The notes below the pieces were generated by a model. The model saw only the letters and a program-made list of their open reading frames with translations, did no database searches and was not told the DNA's origin. A program made the position numbers and the translations under genes. Below are positions 39,685 to 45,406 of a stretch of DNA of 45,406 nucleotides, piece by piece (position 1 is the stretch's first letter; each line of letters starts with the position of its first letter). Origin of the DNA: Gemmatimonadales bacterium (lineage in GTDB: Bacteria > Gemmatimonadota > Gemmatimonadetes > Gemmatimonadales > GWC2-71-9); contig WVYX01000251.1 in the NCBI GenBank assembly GCA_011772755.1, positions 1 through 45,406 of the forward strand, written 5' to 3'.

Positions 39685-40719
39685 TCACTGCTCCCGAACT
39701 GCCCAATCCATCAGCACGAGGATGGGATTGCCCAGGTACTGTGACCTCGCCGTGTGAACGCGCCCAATGACCACTAGCTCGGCTAAGGGCGGTAGTCGCT
39801 CCACCGCCGCGAGCTGCTCCTCGCTCAGCATAATGTACACGAAGCCTGCCTCGGGCAGGGGACCGCGGGCGAGGAGGTACCGCTGACCGGCCGGAATCTC
39901 TCTGCGAAGCTCATCGGCCCGCTGGATCGCGATGTACTGCACGACCCACTGAAGCAGCTTGCCTTCGAACTCCTGCGGCCGGGAACGGACCTCTGCACCG
40001 CTCACCCCCACCAGCACCCCCGGAGATGCCGGCTTGAGCTCGCTTTCCCGGACCCAGCCCTCCGTCTGGACGCGCACCCATTCGCCGGACCGCGCCAGCA
40101 CACGGACAGGTGCATCGGGGGCCAGCGTTGCCGTCGGGGGTCCCTCCGGCGTGCGATGCAGCACCGCCCGATCGGCTGCGACCGCCCGATCGAGCGCCGC
40201 CATCCCGGTGTCGGTGGCCGACATTGCGGTTGGCACCTCCCCCGGACGACCCGGCGTCGCCGTCGCGTCCACCCGCTCGAGGGAGCTGCGGAACATCCAC
40301 GCCTTGCGTTGCACCCGCACCCACGCGGACCGCCGCTCGACCTCATCCAGCAGACAGCCCTGGGAGAGTCGGGCGATGATGTCCCCATTGGGTCGCACTC
40401 GGAGGTTCTCTCCGTTCCGTGCGGAGACGATGAGGTCGTGGCCCTCTCGAGTGGTGGAGGTCACGGAAGCGGCCCACACCCACCCTTCCAGGGTCACCTG
40501 CACCCACTGACCCCGGACACTGTCGCCCTGCATCGCCACGCCGGGGTTCACCCGAGCAAGCAGGGAAGCCTGAGGGGCCGGATCCCGGCGAAAGTTTTCG
40601 GCGCGCCGCACGCGATAGGTCTGCTGTGCGGTGAGCGCCGTGGCGGCTGGACCAGTCGCCAGGACCAGTGCGAGCACGCAGGCTGGTAGGGCTGTTGGCA
40701 GGTGGCTAGATTGCCTCAT
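39685..40719 (-). CDS. Exported SH3-domain-repeat protein
   Basis: 344 residues. Signal peptide (VLALVLATGPAATALTAQ). Bacterial SH3-like repeats appear: QGDSVRGQWVQVTLEGWVWA, ENLRVRPNGDIIARLSQGCL, RRSAWVRVQRKAWMFRSSLE, then ARSGEWVRVQTEGWVRESEL. The C-terminal part (QRADELRREIPAGQRYLLAR) has no known match. Such repeats usually bind peptidoglycan or other surface polymers. It precedes the coiled-coil gene on the same strand. Confidence 0.7.
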   Translation of the reverse strand: MRQSSHLPTALPACVLALVLATGPAATALTAQQTYRVRRAENFRRDPAPQASLLARVNPGVAMQGDSVRGQWVQVTLEGWVWAASVTSTTREGHDLIVSARNGENLRVRPNGDIIARLSQGCLLDEVERRSAWVRVQRKAWMFRSSLERVDATATPGRPGEVPTAMSATDTGMAALDRAVAADRAVLHRTPEGPPTATLAPDAPVRVLARSGEWVRVQTEGWVRESELKPASPGVLVGVSGAEVRSRPQEFEGKLLQWVVQYIAIQRADELRREIPAGQRYLLARGPLPEAGFVYIMLSEEQLAAVERLPPLAELVVIGRVHTARSQYLGNPILVLMDWAVREQ

Positions 40720-40757
40720 CGGCGCCGAGTACGTGATTGTAGGAGTCGCCCTGGTTC

Positions 40758-41492
40758 ATGTCAAATTGGAAGACTAACTGGCTCCAGCCTTTCATCGGGG
40801 CGGCGTCGGCCGCCCTGATGCTCTTCTGGCCGACGACGGCGACCGGGCAGGTCGGCCATTCACCCGAATCCTCGCCATACCGCGACCTGCGGGGCAAGTA
40901 CGTCCTGTCCATTCTGGGAGGATACGCTACGGGCTCCGGCGGCAAGGCGGGTGTCGGTCCCACGGACGGCCCCCTTGGGGGTGTACGGTTAGATATACAC
41001 CTGAACGGCCCCATTGCCGCCGCGTTCGATCTCTGGCTCGGCAGCCTCGACCGCCTGCTCATCAACCCCGATGAGGCACCTGAGAACCGGATACTCGGCA
41101 CCGCGAAACAGTCCATCTTCTTCGTGGACGCCGGCCTCGACCTGGTGTTTACCGGAGAAAAGACCTGGCACGGCCTGGCTCCGTATTTCGGAGCCTCCCT
41201 GGGCCTCGCACTGGGCGGAGAGGTGCCAGAGGACACCAGCGGCTTCGAGTTCAGCACCAAGTTCATGGTCGGACCGCGCTTGGGCCTCCGCTGGTACCCG
41301 CTGGAGCGCTTCAGCCTCCGGATTGAGGCGCGCGACATGCTCTGGCGACTCGCCTATCCCAGCCGGTTCTTCTCAGAACCAGCTCTCGCCCCCGACTCGG
41401 ACCCTGTGTTGGACAGCCGAACCACCAAACCCAACCAGTGGACGCATCACCCCATGTTCCTGTTCTCGCTGGGGTACGCGATCCGGCTATAG
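40758..41492 (+). CDS. Outer-membrane beta-barrel-like exported protein
   Basis: 244 residues with a signal peptide (ASAALMLFWPTTATGQ). Alternating strands of amphipathic character (GKYVLSILGGYATGSG, VRLDIHLNGPIAAAFDLWLG, SIFFVDAGLDLVFTGEKTWH, MVGPRLGLRWYPLERFSLRI) and a final LFSLGYAIRL with a C-terminal hydrophobic residue fit an 8-stranded outer membrane barrel. Plus strand, diverging from the SH3 gene. The next gene starts 3 bp later. Specific function unknown. Confidence 0.6.
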   Translation: MSNWKTNWLQPFIGAASAALMLFWPTTATGQVGHSPESSPYRDLRGKYVLSILGGYATGSGGKAGVGPTDGPLGGVRLDIHLNGPIAAAFDLWLGSLDRLLINPDEAPENRILGTAKQSIFFVDAGLDLVFTGEKTWHGLAPYFGASLGLALGGEVPEDTSGFEFSTKFMVGPRLGLRWYPLERFSLRIEARDMLWRLAYPSRFFSEPALAPDSDPVLDSRTTKPNQWTHHPMFLFSLGYAIRL

Positions 41493-41495
41493 CCG

Positions 41496-42191
41496 TTGGA
41501 TTTCTTCATCGACGGATTGCGGCGGGGCATCGAGCTGATCCTGGGCGGCGACCCCGAAGTCTACGATATCACGCTCCTTTCCCTCCGCGTTGCGCTGATC
41601 TCCACCATCCTCGCCTGTGGTGTTGGCGTACCCGTTGGGTTCCTCATCGGTACGACCCGCTTCTGGGGCCGCCGTGCCGCGATCACAGCCCTCAACACGA
41701 TGCTCGCGTTCCCAACCGTCGTCGTGGGAGTGCTAATCTGGGGCCTACTGGCCAGGCGCGGTCCCTTCGGCGGTGCCGAGCTCCTCTACACCTGGTGGGC
41801 AATCGTCATCGCCGAGGTAGTGCTGGCCGCTCCCATCGCGGCGGCGCTCACCGCCGCCGCCGTCCAAGGCATCGACCCCCGGGTGCGCCGCACGGCGCTC
41901 ACTCTGGGAGCGAGCCCGCTGCGGGCCCACATTGCCGTGGCCCGCGCGGCCCGGTTCGCTCTCTTTACTGCCGTGGTTGTGGCGTTCGGGCGCGTTCTCG
42001 CGGAAGTGGGGGCGGCGATGATCGTGGGGGGCAACATACGCCACTACACCCGAACACTCACGACCGCCGTCGCCCTGGCCACCTCTCAAGGCGACTTCGC
42101 CCTCGCGATGGCCCTGGGGCTCATCCTGTTCGCCATCGCCCTCACGGTGAACGTGCTGCTGCAACTGTTCCAAGGAAGGGTCAATGCTTAG
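41496..42191 (+). CDS. ABC permease, tungstate/molybdate type
   Basis: 231 residues with five or six membrane helices. The EAA loop is near GIDPRVRRTALTLGASPLRA (conserved Gly of the coupling helix), and the C-terminal end VGGNIRHYTRTLTTAVALAT SQGDFALAMALG is characteristic of TupB/WtpB-like tungstate transporters. Start is TTG at 41496, three bases after the previous stop, with no clear ribosome site. The ATPase gene overlaps the end of this one. Substrate tungstate or molybdate is inferred from this motif and from mobA/moeA nearby. Confidence 0.75.
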   Translation: MDFFIDGLRRGIELILGGDPEVYDITLLSLRVALISTILACGVGVPVGFLIGTTRFWGRRAAITALNTMLAFPTVVVGVLIWGLLARRGPFGGAELLYTWWAIVIAEVVLAAPIAAALTAAAVQGIDPRVRRTALTLGASPLRAHIAVARAARFALFTAVVVAFGRVLAEVGAAMIVGGNIRHYTRTLTTAVALATSQGDFALAMALGLILFAIALTVNVLLQLFQGRVNA

Positions 42192-43179
42192 GGCGTCGGG
42201 GATCGAGCACGCCTACGGCGGCCGACCCGTCCTGTCCATCGAGTCGCTGGAACTGCCGGCGGGGACGATCACGGCACTAGTCGGTCCCAACGGCTCGGGC
42301 AAGAGCACGTTGCTGCGCATCTTGGCCTTCCTGGAGCAGCCCCGATCCGGCACGGTCCAGCTGGACGGTCATTCGATTCGCACCACCGCCGACCGTAGGC
42401 GCGCTCGCCGTCGGGTGACTCTCATCGAGCAGTATCCGTTGCTGTTCCGGGGCACTGTACGACACAACCTGCTCTACGCCCTCTCGCTCCACGGCATCAA
42501 GGGCGTCGAAGCCTCGCGGCGCACGGACGCCGCCCTGGAGCGCCTGCACGTCGGGGAGTTGCGCGACCGAAGCGGCGAGGACATCAGCGACGGCGAGCGG
42601 CAGCGGGTGGCCGTCGCCCGGGCGCTGGCCCTCCGACCTGCCGTGCTGCTGCTAGACGAGCCCACAGGAGTGGCCGACCGTGCGGCGACGGCCCAACTGT
42701 ACCGCGTGCTCGAAGAGGAGCGGTCCCAGCAGACGGCCATCTGCTTCGCCTCGCACCAGCTGGAGGATGCCTACCGCTGGTCGAGCCGGTTGATCGCGTT
42801 GGCTGACGGCCGCGCGAGTGCCGTGACGCCCGAGAATCTGTTCCGCACGGTCATCCCGGAAGGCACCGGAACCCGAACGGCGCGGGTCGGCCCGCTAGAG
42901 GTGCAAGTGTTCACTGACAAGTGCGGCCCCGCGACCATCGCCATCCCTGCAGATGAGCTGTTGGTCAGCCTGGAACCACTGCATTCCAGTGCCCGCAACC
43001 ACTTCCCGGGCAAGGTAATGCGGATCAGCGAGGACGGTCGTGGCAGCGTGACGCTTATCGTGGACGTCGGCGTGGACCTCGCCGTTCGCATCACGCGGGC
43101 CTCCCTAGAGGAGCTGGGGATCAAGCTGGGCAGCGAGGTCGTTCTTTCCATCAAAGTGATGGCCGTGCGGGTGTTCTGA
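42184..43179 (+). CDS. ABC ATPase with TOBE-like C-terminal domain
   Basis: 331 residues. Walker A VGPNGSGKSTLLRILAFLEQ, signature ISDGERQRVAVARALALRPA (SGG replaced by SDG) and Walker B VLLLDEPTGVADR are present. The C-terminal part from about 245 (PLHSSARNHFPGKVMRISED, VGVDLAVRITRASLEELGIK) has the Mop/TOBE oxyanion-binding pattern typical of molybdate and tungstate transporters. Overlaps the permease gene by 8 bp. No substrate-binding protein is encoded next to these two genes. Confidence 0.85.
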   Translation: MLRASGIEHAYGGRPVLSIESLELPAGTITALVGPNGSGKSTLLRILAFLEQPRSGTVQLDGHSIRTTADRRRARRRVTLIEQYPLLFRGTVRHNLLYALSLHGIKGVEASRRTDAALERLHVGELRDRSGEDISDGERQRVAVARALALRPAVLLLDEPTGVADRAATAQLYRVLEEERSQQTAICFASHQLEDAYRWSSRLIALADGRASAVTPENLFRTVIPEGTGTRTARVGPLEVQVFTDKCGPATIAIPADELLVSLEPLHSSARNHFPGKVMRISEDGRGSVTLIVDVGVDLAVRITRASLEELGIKLGSEVVLSIKVMAVRVF

Positions 43180-43200
43180 ATCTTGGCTACATTGCGAACG

Positions 43201-43635
43201 ATGCCCACCGTGCGTCTCACCCGCGTCGTCGTGTTCAGCGCCGCGCACCGCTACTTCCGCCCCGATTGGACGCCGGAGCGCAACATCGAAGCATTTGGCG
43301 CATGCGGGAATGAACACGGGCATGGCCACTCCTACGAGTGTCACGTCACCGTTTCGGGGAGCATGGACGATGAGACGGCGATGGTGATCGACCTCCCCAC
43401 ACTGGACACGATACTCCAGGAGGAAGTCACTGACCGGTTCGACCACCGGCACATCAACTACGACGTTCCCGAGTTCGCCTTCGGGAAGCAGATCCCGACC
43501 GGTGAGGCGCTGGCGGTGTATATCTGGGATCGAGTAGCGAGCCGGCTGCCCGACGGAGTGCGGCTCGAATGTGTCCGGGTGCAAGAGCAACCACATCTGC
43601 ACGCCGAGTATCGCGGCGAGGATCCCGATCGGTGA
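43201..43635 (+). CDS. queD: 6-pyruvoyl-tetrahydropterin synthase / QueD
   Basis: 144-residue pterin enzyme. Zinc-binding and catalytic blocks VVFSAAHRYFRPDWTPERNI, ACGNEHGHGHSYECHVTVSG, FDHRHINYDVPEFAFGKQIP and the PTGEALAVYIWD Glu motif are all present, so it can act on 7,8-dihydroneopterin triphosphate. QueD function is in queuosine synthesis; its place between oxyanion transport and mobA may be coincidental. ATG at 43201 starts at the family N-terminus. Confidence 0.88.
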   Translation: MPTVRLTRVVVFSAAHRYFRPDWTPERNIEAFGACGNEHGHGHSYECHVTVSGSMDDETAMVIDLPTLDTILQEEVTDRFDHRHINYDVPEFAFGKQIPTGEALAVYIWDRVASRLPDGVRLECVRVQEQPHLHAEYRGEDPDR

Positions 43636-44468
43636 GGCATAGCTCCGTGCGCTTGCTGCGCCGGTGGTGCGTTGGCCTCGTACTGCCGGCGGCTATCTCA
43701 CAACCGCTCGCGGCACAAGTGCGGCCAGAATCGCGACTCATCTTCTCCATCTTCGGGGGGGTCGTACGACCCGGCGGTCTGTGGACCCTCGACAAGCAGC
43801 CCCTATTAGTGCTCTTCGGGACGCCCCGGTACGACACGCTTCGCCTGCGACGCAAGCTCACCACCGGGCTGACCGCCGGCCTGAGTGCAACGTTCTTCCG
43901 GTCGGCAAACTTCGGGCTCAGCGGCGAGATCGTGTATGTCGCGCTGCGCATAGATGACGACTGCGAGATGACGTTCACACACCTCGACGTCCAGTTGCGC
44001 AATACCCAGCTGTGTGATGACATCACGCAGCGAACCCGGACCGCGTCCACGGTGGGATTCTATTTCGGGGCAGCTTACCGGTTCACGACTCGCAGCGCGG
44101 TCACGCCCTACGTGCGGTTACAGGGTGGCTTCGCCGTCCGGAGCTCCAGCCTCATCGAAATGACCGGACGGTTCATTGACGAGCAGCCAGACGGAACCCA
44201 AACAGTCAACCTGCGAAGCGTGCTTCTCGAAGACAGTCGTATCTCGGTCGACCCCGGTCTCGCCGGCGCCGCGGGAATCATGTTCGCGGTTGCTCCGGGG
44301 TACAATGTCCGACTCGAGGTCCGAGACCACCTGCTTGTGGTCGATCGGCCCACCGCTGCGGCGGACCAGCTTGGCTCGGTCGAGACCGAGAGCTTCCTCA
44401 CCTTCGCCCCGGCGCTGGTGATCGGCATCGATATCGTGCTCGAGCGGCGGCGCGGCCGGAGGTACTGA
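43632..44468 (+). CDS. Exported barrel-like hypothetical protein
   Basis: 278 residues. Signal peptide (WCVGLVLPAAISQPLAAQ). Alternating strands with RRKLTTGLTAGLSATFFRSA, FGLSGEIVYVALRIDDDCEM, TVGFYFGAAYRFTTRSAVTP, and end SFLTFAPALVIGIDIVLERR, resembling a small outer-membrane barrel. GTG at 43632 overlaps the queD stop (GTGA). mobA follows 3 bp later. Similar in style to the protein at 40758-41492. Confidence 0.55.
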   Translation: MRHSSVRLLRRWCVGLVLPAAISQPLAAQVRPESRLIFSIFGGVVRPGGLWTLDKQPLLVLFGTPRYDTLRLRRKLTTGLTAGLSATFFRSANFGLSGEIVYVALRIDDDCEMTFTHLDVQLRNTQLCDDITQRTRTASTVGFYFGAAYRFTTRSAVTPYVRLQGGFAVRSSSLIEMTGRFIDEQPDGTQTVNLRSVLLEDSRISVDPGLAGAAGIMFAVAPGYNVRLEVRDHLLVVDRPTAAADQLGSVETESFLTFAPALVIGIDIVLERRRGRRY

Positions 44469-44471
44469 ATC

Positions 44472-45083
44472 ATGCGGAGCGCGGTGCTGGCCGGTGGTGC
44501 CGCGAGTCGCTTCGGAGGACAGCCGAAAGGGCTGGAAAAAGTGGGAGGGGTGCGGATGCTGGACCGAGTGGTCCAGGCCATCAGGGCGGCGACTGGCGAC
44601 CAACCACTTCTAGTGACAAACGCACCAGATGCCCAGGACTGGCTGCCCGGCCTTGCGGTCACGGCCGACGTCGTACCCGACTGCGGGAGCCTCGGCGGGA
44701 TCTACACGGCACTGACTGCCGCCGAGGGGCCGGTCCTCGTGGTAGCGTGGGACATGCCGTTCGTCACTGCCGCGCTCCTGGGAGCCCTGGTTGCGGGTGC
44801 GGGCGATTACGACGTGTTCCTGCCCGAGAGTCAGGGGCCGCTCCAAGTCGAGCCGCTCTGCGGCATCTACGGCCCCGCCTGCACGGAGCCAGTGCGGGCG
44901 AGCCTGGAGCAGAAGGACTTCCGGACCACTGCCTTCCACAAGGCGGTGAAGCCCGGAACACTCTCCCTGGACCAGGTGGGTCAGTTCGGCGACCCCGACG
45001 TCCTGTTTTTCAACATCAATGAGCCCGACGACCTCAAGCGAGCTGAGGAACTGTGGCGCGGCTCGACCGGAAAATCGCAATGA
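44472..45083 (+). CDS. mobA: Molybdenum cofactor guanylyltransferase
   Basis: 203 residues. It attaches GMP to molybdopterin. The N-terminal nucleotide-binding loop SAVLAGGAASRFGGQPKGLE, the Asp motif VVAWDMPFVTAALLGALVAG, EPLCGIYGPACTEPVRASLE and the FFNINEPDDLKRAEE ending are typical MobA. The gene is followed 64 bp later by moeA, forming a molybdenum-cofactor cluster. Confidence 0.9.
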   Translation: MRSAVLAGGAASRFGGQPKGLEKVGGVRMLDRVVQAIRAATGDQPLLVTNAPDAQDWLPGLAVTADVVPDCGSLGGIYTALTAAEGPVLVVAWDMPFVTAALLGALVAGAGDYDVFLPESQGPLQVEPLCGIYGPACTEPVRASLEQKDFRTTAFHKAVKPGTLSLDQVGQFGDPDVLFFNINEPDDLKRAEELWRGSTGKSQ

Positions 45084-45147
45084 GCCACCAGCAAGCCGCG
45101 GCCAACTTGTCCCAGCCCTCGCCGCTGAGGAAAGTCATCTGAGCCGG

Positions 45148-45406
45148 ATGCCCCCCGACAAGCAAACCCTCTTGACCCCCGCGGACGCCGCCCGCCGGAT
45201 CCTTACTGAGATCAAACCACTACAGTCCGAGCGCATACCTCTGGCTGAGTCGCTGGGCCGGGTGCTGGCGGCAGAGATCGCGAGCCCCATCGACATCCCT
45301 CAATGGGATAACTCGGCGATGGATGGGTATGCGGTGAGAAGCCAGGATGTGGTTGGGACAGGGGGAGAAGGGGGAGAAGGGACAGGAAGGGCAGAGGGTG
45401 GCAGGG
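45148..45406 (+). CDS. moeA: Molybdopterin molybdenumtransferase, partial (5' end)
   Basis: Truncated by the window edge after about 86 codons. The N-terminal domain matches MoeA: ADAARRILTEIKPLQSERIP, LAESLGRVLAAEIASPIDIP and QWDNSAMDGYAVRSQDV, with the conserved DNSAMDGYA motif. It inserts molybdate into molybdopterin. The last 50 bases inside the gene are a G/A-rich repeat (GGGACAG GGGGAGA AGGGGG type), giving an unusual Gly/Glu-rich run directly after the conserved motif. Confidence 0.88.
   Translation, partial: MPPDKQTLLTPADAARRILTEIKPLQSERIPLAESLGRVLAAEIASPIDIPQWDNSAMDGYAVRSQDVVGTGGEGGEGTGRAEGGR
45355..45406. repeat. G/A-rich heptamer-like repeat inside moeA
   Basis: Units around GGGACAG, GGGGAGA, AGGGGGA and GAAGGGA recur with near 7-9 bp period. 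It continues to the end of the window. In frame it encodes GTGGEGGEGTGRAEGGR. It resembles the chromosomal spacer repeats seen elsewhere in this window. Confidence 0.55.

Noticed and set aside
45080-45142. 20-residue ORF MSHQQAAANLSQPSPLRKVI between mobA and moeA
   Set aside because: It overlaps the mobA stop, lacks a ribosome site of its own and has no recognised family; too short to support.
1-45406. Integron integrase (intI) gene and attI site
   Set aside because: No tyrosine recombinase open frame of about 320 residues or catalytic R...HxxR...Y arrangement is present on either strand at either edge of the array.
1-45406. Insertion sequences, prophage or plasmid functions
   Set aside because: No transposase, capsid, terminase, relaxase or Rep protein was recognised in any frame.

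Overview
The window is GC-rich bacterial DNA, most like a Gemmatimonadota chromosome or metagenome bin. This assignment is an inference. It rests on several 6-bladed beta-propeller lipoproteins, GTG/TTG starts, signal peptides ending in AQA/AQ, a compact ubiX-ubiA-ubiD-ubiE menaquinone cluster, an ECF sigma factor beside membrane proteins, and spacers filled with 7-bp-period repeats. No rRNA, tRNA, CRISPR array, IS transposase or phage gene was seen.

Region 1 (1-1200) holds two ordinary chromosomal genes on the minus strand: an AMMECR1-domain protein and a YbaK/ProX-type prolyl-tRNA editing protein.

Region 2 (about 1.2-25.1 kb) is the unusual part. It has about 35 mostly short, mostly unknown or poorly characterised genes, nearly all on the minus strand. 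Groups of them are separated by 50-180 bp imperfect palindromes with the ends of integron attC recombination sites (RYYYAAC ... GTTRRRY). The clearest site is 17444-17559, and 21768-21906 is also good. Several sites resemble one another in their inner arms. No integrase gene is visible, so the simplest reading is a cluster of attC sites lacking an integron integrase (CALIN), or the distal part of a chromosomal integron. Cargo includes small-molecule methyltransferases (three Rossmann SAM enzymes plus two ICMT-like membrane enzymes), homocysteine methyltransferase, a 2H phosphoesterase, a CPBP protease, SnoaL-like proteins, DUF2164, DUF1801 and DUF3788 proteins, beta-propeller lipoproteins, tiny membrane proteins, a TIR protein and a nucleoside-deoxyribosyltransferase/TIR-like protein. 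The last two are candidate defence genes. A DNA 3-methyladenine glycosylase is the only inverted gene and has its own promoter. At least two cassette genes carry one-base homopolymer frameshifts, and one SnoaL-like gene is a deletion pseudogene.

Region 3 (25.2-30.0 kb, minus) has a YfcE-like phosphodiesterase and then ubiX, ubiA, ubiD and ubiE. These provide the prenylation, decarboxylation and methylation steps of menaquinone synthesis (the late futalosine-type steps would fit). Three of the genes overlap by a few bases.

Region 4 (30.0-33.3 kb, plus) is an ECF sigma factor followed by three membrane or secreted proteins that look like its sensing or output module. Region 5 (33.4-40.7 kb) holds an Mrp/ApbC ATPase, an NrnA-like DHH phosphoesterase, a sodium:alanine symporter, IMP dehydrogenase with a structured leader, a coiled-coil protein and an SH3-domain protein. 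Region 6 (40.7-45.4 kb, plus) contains an outer-membrane-type protein, a tungstate/molybdate-type ABC permease and ATPase, a QueD/6-PTPS enzyme, another barrel-like protein, mobA and the start of moeA. This is an oxyanion uptake and molybdenum-cofactor cluster.
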